From Coix lacryma-jobi var. lacryma-jobi (Eukaryota; Streptophyta; Magnoliopsida; Poales; Poaceae): a stretch of DNA of 64,000 bases. Below, in pieces: positions 43,353 through 54,745 of this stretch; the first letter of the stretch is position 1, and each line of letters starts with the position of its first letter. The notes beneath the pieces were generated by a model. The model saw only the letters and a program-made list of their open reading frames with translations, had not been told where the DNA came from and did not search any database. A program made the position numbers and the translations under genes. The stretch lies in contig CM019828.1 in NCBI GenBank assembly GCA_009763385.1, positions 27,728,540 through 27,792,539 on the forward strand, in the 5' to 3' direction.

Positions 43353-44835
43353 GAGTAAAATTGTATTTCAAGCTCTTATGATCGGTATAGATGTCTGTCT
43401 TGTTTACCCACTAGATAGTGTCTCCAAATTTCAATGCATGGACAACAGCTGCTAATTCTAAATCATGAGTGGGATAGTTCAGCTCATGCTTTCTCAACTG
43501 CCTTGATGCATATGCTACCCACTCTGCCTTCTTGCATAAGAACACAACCCAAACCTTGACGGGATGCATCACAATAAATAGAGAATCCTTACTCAGATCT
43601 GGCAGAATTAACACTGGAGCTGTAGTCAGACGTTTCTTCAACTCCTCAAAATTAGCTTGACATTTATCGGACCAGACAAACTTAGCATTCTTCTCTAGCA
43701 GAGCTGTCATTGGCTTAGCAAGTTTGGAGAATCCTTCAATGAACCTTCTGTAGTAACCGGCCAATCCAAGGAAACTACGAATCTCGGTCACATCTGTTGG
43801 TGGCTCCCAGTTCAACACATCTTCAACCTTGCCCGGATCTACTGAGATGCCTCCATTGGAGATAACATGTCCAAGGAAAGAAACTTCCTTTAACCAGAAC
43901 TCACACTTACTGCGCTTGGCATACAACTTGTGCTCTCTGATTTCTGTAGCACTAACCTCAGATGATCAGCATGATCCTCCTTGTTCTTAGAGTATACCAG
44001 AATATCATCAATAAACACAACAACGAACTTGTCGAGATATTCCATGAACACTTGTTCATCAAATACATAAAGTAGGCAGGTGCATTGGTCAATCCAAATG
44101 ACATGACTGTATACTCATACAACCCATACCTCGTAGTGAAAGCTGTCTTTGGAATATCAGATGCTCGAATCTTCAACTGATGGTAACCAGAACGCAGATC
44201 AATTTTAGAGAATACACATGCACCTTTCAGCTGATCAAACAGATCATCGATCCTTGGCAACGGGTACTTATTCTTGATAGTAACCTCATTAAGCGATCTA
44301 TAGTCACACACATCCGTTGACCACCATCCTTCTTGTCAACAAAAATAACAGGAGCTCCCCAAGGTGATGAACTAGGACGATAAACCCTTTTCTTGTAACT
44401 CTTTAATTTGTTTCTTAAGTTCTTCTAATTCAGTACTCCCATTCTATATGGTCTTTTAGCTATGGGTGCAGTTCCAGGTAAAAGTTCAATAATAAATTCA
44501 ATGTCGCGATCAGGTGGCATACCTGGCAGGTCATCGGGGAACACATCCGGGAACTCATCCACCACTAGATCTTCCGGGAAAACCTCTTCATTCATCTGAT
44601 TCACAATTGCAGTTGGTGTTGGTTGTAGCACTACATTCACACTGATTCTGTCCCCCTTAGCTGTAGTAACTGTTACAACCTTATCTTGACACTGAATGCC
44701 TGTCTTGGTTTTCGTTAGCCAATCCATACCCAGTATCAAATCAATACCAGCTGTCTTCAACACAATTGGGGACACTGAGAAATCTACTCCCCCTAAGGTC
44801 ACAGCTAGCGGCATACACTGGAGCGTAGCTTGCAA
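43353..44835 (-). pseudogene. Tekay pol 5' part: reverse transcriptase and start of RNase H
   Basis: Minus strand, reading down: protease tail (GIDLILGMDWL), RT linker (VDEFPDVFPDDLPGMPPDRD), RT (MCDYRSLNEVTIKNKYPLPR, FSKIDLRSGYHQLKIRASDI, MSFGLTNAPAYFM), the catalytic FIDD near 44010 in a shifted frame, thumb (KCEFWLKEVSFLGHVISNGG, SFLGLAGYYRRFIEGFSK), and RNase H to LKYNFT at the insertion junction. The frame is broken by the Tat insertion and by short indels near 44410, 44050 and 43560. The 3' remainder is at 11796-13452. Confidence 0.9.
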
Positions 44836-45194
44836 ACCTCCACCCGTGAGGTAACCATTATGGGGGTTTTCATGAGACTAACAGGTAGATTATGCATTCT
44901 AACAAATGTATGTGATATGAAAGTATGCGATGCACCAGAATCGAAAAGAACTGTAGCGGGGATGGAACTGATATTGAACGTACCAAGCATAATCTCTGGC
45001 GCTTCCTGTACGGTCTCTGTGGACACGTGATTCACCTTGCCCGAATTAGGGGGTACTTGCTGCCTTCCTTTCTGCCCATTATTCTGAGGTGGGAGCTGAT
45101 CTTGCCTCTTCGGACAGCGGTTGGCATAGTGACCGGGATCACCAACGGTAGCAAGCATTGGGTGTTCCATTCTTGACGGGGGTGTTGGGTGCAC
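44800..45194 (-). CDS. Tekay zinc knuckle and aspartic protease
   Basis: GDPGHYANRCPKRQ is the end of the CCHC zinc knuckle of Gag. Its first half (NACYR) is in the preceding frame, with an apparent 2-base loss at about 45145. The protease active site is VLFDSGASHTFISHTFVR at about 44950-44900, after a typical IMLGTFNISSIPATV strand. It would process Gag-Pol. Confidence 0.87.
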
Positions 45195-46124
45195 TAGTCT
45201 TCATGGCAGCATTGTTGGGAGTGCCTTGGCGCTGGGCTTGATTATTGTTCTGCTGCTGTTGCGGGTATGAAGGACGTTGCTGTCCTGGTTGCGGTTCCAC
45301 TGAGTAGTCGGTCCCTGGTACCTCTGCTGATTGCCTGGTGCGAAGTTGGAACGAGGGCGGTTTGTTATTACCAGAAGACTGACCTTGGAGCTTCCTCTTT
45401 CTAGCCTCCATCTCCTTGCGCTTGTTGTCAACCACAATAGCACGGTTGACTAAGGTCTGGTAGCTGGCATACTCATTGGACATAAGCTGCAGTGCCAGTC
45501 CGTCATTCAGACCCTTGAGGAAGCGACGCTGCTTGTCGGCATCCTGAGCAATATCAGCAGGAGCATAGCGTGATAACTGAGCAAACTTGTCACGGTACTC
45601 TGCAACGGTCATGGCTCCTTGGCGCAGAGATCTGAACTCTTCCTGCTTCAATTCAATCAGACCAGCAGGATATGGTACGCTTTGAAGTTGGTCTTGAATT
45701 CCTCAAAGGTGACAGGTGGAGCATCGTTGGCTTGACCGAACTGAAACGATTCCCACCAATCCAGAGCAGCTCCTTGCAACTGACCAGAAGCATAGAGCAC
45801 CTTCTCCTGGTCATTGCATTGCGCGATGGTAAGCTGACGTTCAATAGCACGAAGCCAGTCATCAGCCTCCAGGGGATCAGCAGCATGAGAGAACACTGGC
45901 GGGTGACCCTTCAGAAACTCACCCCTCTTGTCCCTCACTTGCATCGGTGGTGCTCCTCCAACTGGCTGGTTCTGCATGTGTTGCATCATGGTTTGCATAA
46001 ATTGGGCTTGGATGCCCATCAACTGCTGAATGTTAACTGGGGGTGGTGGTGGTGGGTTAACAGGTGCTCCACGACCACGGCCACGTCCACGTCCACCTCC
46101 AACTCCACCTCCTCTGGCGGCCAT
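45150..46124 (-). pseudogene. Tekay gag, one frameshift
   Basis: ATG at 46124 (MAARGGGVGGGRGRGRGRGA), a Gly/Arg-rich N-terminus followed by a proline run. Then comes the gag core: HPPVFSHAADPLEADDWLRA, ERQLTIAQCNDQEKVLYASG, QGAALDWWESF, and after a frameshift near 45665, KQEEFRSLRQGAMTVAEYRD, FAQLSRYAPADIAQDADKQR and RRFLKGLNDGLALQLM. A Gln/Pro/Asn-rich linker leads to the zinc knuckle. It is the structural protein of the particle. 46137-46804, upstream of it, has no supported gene. Confidence 0.88.
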
Positions 46125-46804
46125 CTGTATTTTCAAGCAGGGATCAAGATTAGCGAACTTTTTAAGAAAAGATCACTCATATGAGAGGAAACAGGAGATC
46201 TGAAAATTTCTGGGCGAGATCCGGTAACAGCAGTACAGAAAAAACAGTCATATTCGGAGTTCCAGAAATCCAAACAGGGCGTGTGATACACGGTTGGAAA
46301 GATAACGAAATTATCTACAACTTTTATTTAAGTGACTTCCCAGATTCTGTCGTTAAGTTAGTCAAAAACAGAGAACAAACAGATCTGTCCAGAGCTCAAA
46401 CTGCGCAGAAACTCTAACTTGAAACAACCATATCTCACAAACCATAACAGCTATAGAAGTGATTCCAGAGGCATTGGTTAGATATAGGAGCTATTTTCCA
46501 CCATAAAATTTTTCAGCCATGTTGCACGATCAGAACTTGAGATATAACCAAAAGATCACAGGTTGTTCCAGAAAACAGCATAGAGGACAAGATGTAACTA
46601 ACCCTCTTATTATTCATAAACGTTATGCCTAACTATGAGATTTGTAGACAAGCCTACAAATCTCAACACTCATTACAAAGACCAAATCACATAAGCATAA
46701 TGAATAATCCAACTCACACATAAAGAGCACACTAGCACAAAGGTTAACTAGACTCGACAAACGCTTACTAATATCGTCTTCTTACATAGAAGGGTGACCT
46801 ATGC

Positions 46805-47647
46805 CTATTTGTAGAGCGGTTTTGCGGAGCCTCTTGTACATAGGGGGTTGGTGAGAAGTTCCAAGAGCCCATCAATGGTGCTATAGCATCTTTTGAGATC
46901 TTTTCCCAGGATTATCACCTCCTTTTCCAAGTCCGCGTTAGACCTTTCCCTGTCAGGAGAAAATCTCGTGTGGCCTTCTCGGTTGGAGTTTGCTTGGGGT
47001 CTTCTACCAATAGCCTCCTTATTCTCACTGTTCCAATAGGGCAGATAGCGGTATGCATCATCCCTCATGTCTTCAATGCGACGACCCCGGAACTCTTTGT
47101 AGGATCAACTGCCACGCGGCTTCCAAGGCTGACGCTAGAGTGGACCGACGAGCTCTGTGGCCAATCACCATCTCATGCAGGTATAGGCCACTCTCTGGTT
47201 CTCGGACGGCAACAATTACTCTTGCCTTCCAGTAGGTCCTTTCCACGGGATGACTGTACCTCCAGTGGGTGTACTGTACGATGATGTTCTTGTCAGGGTA
47301 GTAGGCATCAAAAAGTCCCATCAGCCTGTGATGTGTGGGACTCTGGGCCGTGTGGGTGCTCCGACGAGATACCCGGAGTCCACGTCCCAACCCGTTGGAA
47401 GTTCTTCATCGTCTTCAACCTCCAGCACTTCTGGGGGCACTGGCGCGGGAGGTACTGGAGCTTGTGGTACTGGTGCTGGTGGTGCGGGTTCTTGTGGTAC
47501 CTCTTGAGGTGCTTGTTCTTGCAGTACTGGCTCTTGCGGTGCTACCTCCTGCGGTTCTGGCTCATGGGGTGCTTGCGGTGCTTGCGGAACGGGGTTGCCT
47601 GCCCTCCTGCGTCCACCGATGGTCCTGCGGGTGGTACGACGAGCCAT
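46805..47647 (-). CDS. Extra ORF upstream of Tekay gag, unrecognised, with two apparent frameshifts
   Basis: ATG at 47647 (MARRTTRRTIGGRRRAGNPV), only about 175 bases after the primer-binding site. The N-terminus is basic, followed by Pro/Gln/Glu repeats (APQEP type) and an acidic VEDDEELPTGWDVDSGYLVG. After a shift near 47330 comes a compact, aromatic-rich region (LMGLFDAYYPDKNIIVQYTH, ERTYWKARVIVAVREPES, GLYLHEMVIGHRARRSTLAS). After another shift near 47100 it ends with DMRDDAYRYLPYWN and a helical, possibly coiled-coil tail (DLEKEVIILGKDLKRCYSTI) to the stop at 46805. The total would be about 280 residues. I do not recognise the family. It is in the gag sense, and most Ty3/gypsy elements lack such an ORF. 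Confidence 0.55.
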
Positions 47648-47822
47648 CTATGGAGTAGACAAGAGACAGATACAATAGAATCAATATATTTGTGTAATAG
47701 AGCAAGTATAGAGAAGCATAATTTTGATAAATTAACAAGGCTAAGATGAATAGCAAGAATTGAGAAGCAAGGACCACTAAAACGACCATAACTAACTAGG
47801 CTTGCGTCCTACAGTCAACATA

Positions 47823-47834
47823 GCTCTGATACCA
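47823..47834 (-). promoter_or_regulatory. Tekay primer-binding site (initiator tRNA-Met type)
   Basis: TGGTATCAGAGC on the minus strand, three bases after the 5' LTR, matches the usual complement of the 3' end of plant initiator tRNA-Met. Confidence 0.9.
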
Positions 47835-47837
47835 ATT

Positions 47838-50798
47838 TGTCACACCCAATTTAAGAACAAAATTGAATGCAATAACTCATGTGTGCCCAGAGATCAATCA
47901 CACACATAAGCCACAAATTTAAGAAGTACCATCACATATGTTTATTACATAACGAATATATTCAAAGTCTTTACATAGCAGCGGATAAATAAAGTATCTC
48001 TCGCGGTAGCTCCATCACAGGGAAGATGACTGGTTGACAGCAAGACTAGAAACTCTTCAGGGAAGTCGTCGTTACCATAGCAATCTGTTACCCATCCGGG
48101 ATTTTTATCCAAGTAGAAGAAAAAAATAACAAGCATAAGTACATCTCGTACTTAACAGGTGTAACATGGGGTTTATGAGGCTCAAATAAGGCTGACACTG
48201 GTTAGACTGCGTAGCTTTTAATTGGCAACATTTAACATAAGGTGAACATATATGAATGCTTAAAACCAATCCACATGATCATAATAACTGAAACATAGTA
48301 ATAAGGTAATCAACATGAGCAACATAAATAAACACATATAACAACTAAGTCTGTGAGTTTTCCGGCCGCTCGTATCCGTGAGCACGGCTGATATATCAGT
48401 TTATTAAACTCTGCGCAGAGGTGTACACTTTACCCGATGAGTCGTGATATCCAGATGCCCGGGTTAATTACTCCCATAACACTTCCAAGGTGAGTGGGCA
48501 GGATACACGCAAAGCCTTTCAAGGTTCGTCTAACAAGTTAGGGCTGCTAGTCTTAAGGCAAGGGGAAGAAGGGTCTCCAACCTTACGGCAACGCAGGCAA
48601 GGTGAAAGTAGCCGCCCTAAATCCAGCTCGTCAAGCGCCTTATGCGCCTTTCGGGTAACCACTAACAAGCTAGAAAAGGTCCTTATACTGAGCTAAGGTC
48701 AGAGCCATATAACCTCATGGTTGCACTGTATGTCCCAGCTTTTGCTGACAGGAGTCCTAAACCATGTTGCTAAAAAGATCAAGTTTTATTCACCGTTATT
48801 AGATCATGTTTGGTTTAAGTAAAGCTCTAGCAAAATTCTACCCATATGCATAGCATCCCAAGGTTAACAAGGTAACTGGTCAAAAATCTAGGATAAACTA
48901 GATAGGAGGTCAAAATTAGACACATGCATATGAATTTAGATGCTTCATGGTGAATAGGTCAACAAGGATGATCCCATGCTATACTTGCCTGATTCAGAGT
49001 ACTCTGGTTGCTCCTGATTGTCGAAGTAGGGCTCCTGATCACCAGCGTATGTCTCACCGTCTATACTCGATTACCACATCAACACACAATCATCGGAACA
49101 CAATCATGCAAAGCAGACAAGCTATAATTAGAACATTACACCAACAGCAAGAAATAATATAAAAAGTTTGAAAACAGCAACTACGGTCTACCACGATCAC
49201 ACAAACGCGAGAATCACGAAAAACGGATTTATAACGCAAAAGCTATGAGCTAAACAAGTTACAAAACCTTAATTAGTAGATTAAACCTAACTCAAATTTT
49301 AAGTACTGAAAACAGTATAGATTTTCATACAGATAGATAGGTCTTTTCAAAACGAATCTAACGCAACTTGAACGGACTAAATCGGACTAAAAACGTAGAA
49401 GTTATAAGCATTTGAAACTGATGGCAAAACTGTAAATAAACTGAAATTGATTTTGAATTAAATGATTTAAAACGAATTTCAGATCTGACTGGACTGCGCC
49501 TCAATTTGGATGAAACGCAGGGGCTTAGATGGAAGTTTGCACAGACTCAACGCACAGTGCGTTGTGGACCGCGGGTTGAGCTTCGAAAACCCGAGGGACT
49601 CTTTAGCAAAGTTGACAGGCGAAGGGGTATCGAGTGCCGGGGACCGTTGATTCACAGATGGGCGATGGAGATTAGACCTCGGGAGGAGCGGCGGCGCTGA
49701 CGCCAGGGCAGAGGAGACACGGCGGCGGCATCGCGGAGTTGGGGCGGGGAGCTCGGGATTGCTCTATAGAGCGGTAGAGACCTCGGGAGTAGGTCCAATC
49801 GAAAGAGGAGAGCAGAGCGGACTCACCAGTGGTGATGATGGCGTCGGTGAGTCTCTGTGACGGCGGATTGCGCGGCGGGGCGGACAGCGGGCGCTGCAAC
49901 GACGGCGAGCACGGGTTAACGCAAAACCAGGAGAAAACAGAGGGGAAAAAGGTGTAATGGCTTCGCGTGACCAAGACGAAGCTAGATAGGAACCTTGTGC
50001 GACGGCTGGAACTCGTTGAAGCGTCGGGTTGACGACGGCGGATCGTCGGCGGCCGCGGAGTTCGTCGCCGGAGCGAACTAGGGCACGAGAGCAGGAGCTT
50101 GATGCGTGGGGAGAGGCGGCGGGCTCTCGGGATCTTATAAGGGATCGGCTCGGCGATTTGGCAAGTGAGGACGCGTAGCGAGGATGGACTCGATCCGGCC
50201 ATGGAGTCCGAGCCGGATACGAGAGGAGAAGACGAGCGCGGCACGCTGAGAGGCTTGACCGGTGGAGCCCGGTCGTTAGAGAGAGAGAGGGAGCGACGCG
50301 CGCGTGCAGGCGGCGAGCGGACGCTGGGCCGGCGGAGCGGCGCTGCGCGCAGGCGTTGGGCCGGGCGGCGGCCCATGCGGGCGATGGAGGAGAAAGGGAG
50401 CGAGCGAGCTGCTGCGCGGGAGCTGGGCCAGGCAACGGCCCACGCGGGCGAAGGAGTGGAGAGGGAGGCAGGCCGGCGGAGAGAAGGGAAGCGGGCCGGC
50501 CAGGCCGGTTCGGGCCAAAAGAGAGAAAGGGAGAGGAGGGAGAGGGAAAATGATTTTCCAATTTCCAAATCTGATTTTCAAGAATGGATTTGAAATCCCT
50601 TTGAATTCAAACAAGTTTTGAGCAAAAACCAATCATCACAAAAATAAGATATGCACCAGCATGTATGCATCAACATGATCTTTGGCCTAGGATTAATTTT
50701 AGCTTTGTAAATAATTATTAACTAGGTTCTATGCAACACATAATGCATAATTAAATCATATTGCCTATTCTCAAATTGATGCAAATTTGGGATGTTCA
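47838..50798 (-). repeat. Tekay element 5' LTR
   Basis: Minus strand starts TGAACATCCC (one base lost relative to TGTAACATCCC of the partner) at 50798 and ends GGGTGTGACA at 47838. It is flanked by AACAT at 50799-50803. Confidence 0.95.
50135..50141 (-). promoter_or_regulatory. Possible TATA box of Tekay 5' LTR
   Basis: CTTATAAGATCC on the minus strand, conserved with the 3' LTR. It would start element RNA, but only sequence supports it. Confidence 0.4.
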
Positions 50799-51048
50799 AA
50801 CATCCAGAAGAGTTTGATACAATTCATTAGATTACATGCAATTTTCTGCGTGTTAAACAGATTGTTACGTGTTGAATCCGGCCAAACTGAAACACAAACC
50901 ATAACCAAATATCAATTGCATATACAGCTCCAGTTTGAGGTCGTAGGCAAGCTCTTAATAAACTAATCAATCAAAATCCAAACACAGGCCTTGATAGTTC
51001 TTAACTAAAAGGTTGCCTTGATCAGAACATGAGCCTCCGCTATAGGCT

Positions 51049-51357
51049 TAGGGGCCATTTGGCAGAGCTCTACGGAGCGGATTGTCACGGAGAATCATTT
51101 ACTGACTGTCAAACGTATTTTTCAGTGAGAAGTGATTCTTTACTGATTCTGTGAAGTAATTCTCTGAAATGAACTAAGAGGCTGAGAGCTGAAAAGAGTA
51201 GCTTCACCTGATTCTATGAAGTGATTCTCTATCCTGATTTTGAGAGTTTATGCTAAAGAATCAAAGAGAATCATTTTCAGCCACAGAATCACTTCACCAA
51301 AGAATCTGGGAGCACAGCTGGAGAATCAGGGAGCACAACTCTCCCAAACAGGCCCTT
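51049..51357. mobile_element. hAT-like MITE, approximate ends
   Basis: GGGGCCATTTGGCAGAGCTC at the left and CTCTCCCAAACAGGCCCTT at the right are imperfect inverted termini of a type common in grass hAT MITEs. The interior is AT-rich with repeated GAATCACTT motifs and no ORF. No clear 8-bp target duplication was found, partly because the right end is involved in a local duplication. 50804-51048, left of it, holds nothing recognisable. Confidence 0.5.
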
Positions 51358-51761
51358 ACAGTTACAGAGCTTATTTGCGCTGAACCTGTTGGCAACAAGT
51401 ATTATCTAACAATATTTGGAGAAATGGAAAAGTAGCTTCTGGATGTTTGTTAATGAACAAATTGAAGCTGAAATTTGGCTTTCAATAGAGTACCATGGCA
51501 TACGAATGAATAGCAAGAATGTCACAGAATCACTTCATCAGAGAATCTAGGAGCACAGCTGGAGAATCAGGGAGCACAGCTCTCCCAAACAGGCCCTTAC
51601 AGTTACAGAGCTTATCTGTCGTGAACCTGTTGGCAACAAGTGTTATCTAACAATATTTGGAGAAATGGAAAAGTAGCTTCTGGATGTTTGTTAATGAACA
51701 AATTGAAGTTGAAATTTGGCTTTCAATAGAGTACCATGGCATACCAATGAATAGCAAGAAT
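51282..51761. repeat. Tandem duplication of about 241 bp
   Basis: 51282-51522 is repeated at 51523-51761 with few differences. Both start CACAGAATCACTTCA and end ATGAATAGCAAGAAT. The duplicated block includes the right end of the preceding MITE plus flanking sequence, so it arose after that insertion. Confidence 0.88.
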
Positions 51762-53261
51762 AACATCCCTTGCCTTATCAATTCATAAAGAATAATCTGA
51801 AATGATTAAACACTCTAATATCAGAACCAAACAATAACAAAGGTTGTCATATATGCAAAAGGGTCCAAAGCCTAGTAGTTGACTCCAGCACCTAGATTTG
51901 ACTCCCCATGGGAGCAAATTTAAGGGTGGTTTAAAAAAATACTTCCTAGTCACGGGGATTTTTCAGTCGGTTGGAAGACTGAGGTTTCTTATTCCAAACA
52001 ATACCACCATGGAAATAATACCATGGGGGTGGTCTTCCCCCATGATAGCCAAATTTTTCAAGGCTGTCATATCATCAATGTGGCAAATGATTCTGACTGC
52101 TACCACTAAAGTGCAGTAGAGAAATTATCTAGAGGACATTTAAGTTGGTAAAGAAATATTTATGTAATTATCAAACTGTCATTTGAAGACACAATTGTAG
52201 CCCCTCTTCGTAAAAGTCAAAAACCCATCTAACTTCAGTTGCATTGAACAGTACAGCAGAAGAAACCTGCTGATTTGTTTCCTTCACCAAAAGAATTGCA
52301 TCTGAAACATTTTTTGTGGAGGATATGGTTTCGACCATACTTGGCAATGTAATAATACTACAAAGAAAAAACACCTAGGGACACAGCTGCAGCAGAAGAA
52401 CCATCCAACGAAAGTTCAGATCTTCTAACTAATAATACATCAACTATTTTTTTCACAATTTCACTTAGACAATACCTGGAAATATTACATTTGAAAACTT
52501 TCATATGAGGAATGTGTAAGCGCAAAAATGCACTTGGAATTAAAAGTTCAGCGATTAATAAGTTAACAAGTTCAATGTTCAATATCACTATACGTTTTGG
52601 CGGTATCATGTATTATTGAATAAGAGTAAGAAAATAGTTAGTGATTAAATTTACTGTGGTTTAGCTACCACATAGGTCTGTCTGCTTTTAGGTAGTAGCT
52701 AAACACAGGTTTTTTGAAAGGCAGATCTCTTGTAAATGGCCTTAAGGGGTTTGTAAGGCAACCTGTCTTTTGATTCTGATCTATTAGTGTGAACGCCACC
52801 ATTAGTGTGAACGCCAAAAGCACATGAAAATTGACTGGCATATCCTGTCTTCACGGCAATAACTGCAAATGACTCAATCGCTGCATAATGTAGCCACTAT
52901 GAAGCATCACCTGCTATATTCATAGACTATGTTGACCCCAAATAGAAATCACAAAACTGAAACAAACATTCCATATACTGGTTACCTTTCATCATAAAGA
53001 ACTTCTGTTGGACGCGCACATTGTTGGCTCCAGGTTCTGAAGATCTCAACCACAGCCAGGATGAAGGTGGCTCTAAACTAGTTAGGTTGTAAAACCCACA
53101 AGCACCAAGCAACATAACCTTTCCATGTTTTTCCAAAATAGTACAAGATGGTGTAACTTTACAAAACCACCAAGAAAATTATTTTGAAAAAGGTGCAAAA
53201 TATTTATAAGTTAGAACAATATATATATGATATATCTATATCACATAGTGGCATCTTGACA
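51762..53261. other. Host intronic/intergenic DNA; no gene seen
   Basis: AT-rich, without recognisable exons. I looked here for exon 2 of the MADS-box gene and found none. Short open frames (for example 52358-52609 minus) have no recognisable domains. Confidence 0.5.
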
Positions 53262-53425
53262 CCCTGTTTGTTTGAGCTTTTGGCCACTTTTGGCCTACTA
53301 GCTTTTGGACTTTCCAAAAGCCAAACAGCTCCCAGAAGCCAAAAATCCCAAAAGCTCACTTGGCTTCTTGAAGCTTTTGGCTTTTGAAAGGTCCAAAAGC
53401 TACTAGGAAGCCCAAACAAACAAGG
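53262..53425. mobile_element. Small hAT-like MITE
   Basis: Inverted ends CCCTGTTTGTTTGAGCTTTTGG-like at the left and CCCAAACAAACAAGG at the right. Internal AGCTTTTGG and CCAAAAGCT motifs repeat in both orientations, giving a strong fold-back. It is 164 bp with no coding capacity. Confidence 0.6.
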
Positions 53426-53816
53426 CTGCATTTTAGACCAACTATTTTCAACTACGCTGAGAGCAGTTACTTAAGATGTACAACACAAATATCATGGGTG
53501 TACCAATTCCTATGCAATAGTTATCATTTTCACAATTCTCAATTTATATGCTATAACATTTTCAGAATGCAACACTCCAGTTACTTTCATGTTAGATGGT
53601 AACATTTTCTCATGTTTATGTATGTAAGAGAAGAATACAAAAGTGAACAAACTTAAATAAAAAATGGTACATACCACATGTTTAAAGGAGCAATCAAGTT
53701 ACCTTCTGAGCAAACATATTTTTGATAAGATCAAGTTATCTTGTGAGCAAACATATTTTGATAAGTAAACAAGGATAAAAAATACAGTACAACAAACAAA
53801 GAATTTGTTTGTGTTA

Positions 53817-54351
53817 GAGCATCTCCAGCAGGGACCCCTACTTGGGCCCCTATATTACTTTTGAGAGCTGGATGGCAAAAAAAAACCCACACTAGCAGGA
53901 CCCTACTCAGGCTCCCAAAAGTAAAAGCCCTCAAATTCTCTCCTCAAGCCCCCTCATTCCTAGGGACTCTGGAGGTGGCCCCTACTTTTTTTTTCTCTTT
54001 GCCACCGTTCTTCTCCTACTTCAGTGCAGATTCCACCCACACCCAACAGACAGAACAAGCCCCCGGTCCCATATCCCCGCTGAGCCCCTCCCTGGTATGG
54101 GCCAAACCTCTCCCCACCAAGCCGCTCCCTGTACATCGATGGAAACGGGAAAAAGAAAAGAAAACACATGCCACTGGTAGAAGGGTCCCAATTGTCATAA
54201 AAAAGTAGGGGCTCAAAATTGAGGTCTGTTGCTAGAGTTGGAGCAGAAATTTGAGGGCTAGAAAAGTAAGGGTGGCCCTCAAATTCAATGTAGGGGCAGG
54301 TTTCAGGAAAAAAAAGTCAAGAGATTTAGGGGGCCAGTGCTAGAGATGCTC
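53817..54351. mobile_element. Tourist-like (PIF/Harbinger) MITE, 535 bp
   Basis: Termini GAGCATCTCCAGCAGGG and CTAGAGATGCTC are inverted. TTA flanks both sides (53814-53816 and 54352-54354), the target of PIF/Harbinger elements. It has no transposase. Short open frames inside are composition effects. Confidence 0.78.
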
Positions 54352-54745
54352 TTACTGCATAAATACTTGAATAGTTACACAATATCCAAAGACTTAATTG
54401 TTCTTGAACCATATATTTTTTAGAATGAAGGAGAGAATTTCTCTTGAACCATTAATAATTTCCAAAGCAACAATGCCTTCATACGAGCTTATAGCTCACA
54501 AAATGGTATTATGTCTACATGTCCTGTAGGATCTGATTGCTTGTTGCATTCTTATTTTCTTTCATGATTTTGGCTCTTGTTGGGTACTTGGATTTCAACT
54601 CTACTAAAACCCAACTTCTTTTGAAGCAAAAGGTTGTGTTCTTTTGTTGTAGTTGTAAACTTGTAATCCATGTGCTAAAGTAGAGATCATTTGGTTGTCC
54701 AGTCACTCCCATTTATGTTAATTGAAAGTTTTTTCATCTTACTAG

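Larger units (their letters stand above)
8767..50798 (-). mobile_element. Tekay-type Ty3/gypsy chromovirus, interrupted by a Tat element
   Basis: Two LTRs of about 2.97 kb (8767-11749 and 47838-50798) bound an internal region with, on the minus strand, a primer-binding site, an extra ORF, gag, protease, RT, RNase H, integrase and chromodomain. The 5-bp target duplication AACAT is exact at 8762-8766 and 50799-50803. Removing 13458-43352 plus one target copy rejoins the RNase H reading frame. Internal order, PBS type, LTR length and the C-terminal chromodomain suit the Tekay (Del) clade. Both LTRs are very similar, so insertion was recent, and the Tat insertion more recent still. Confidence 0.95.
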
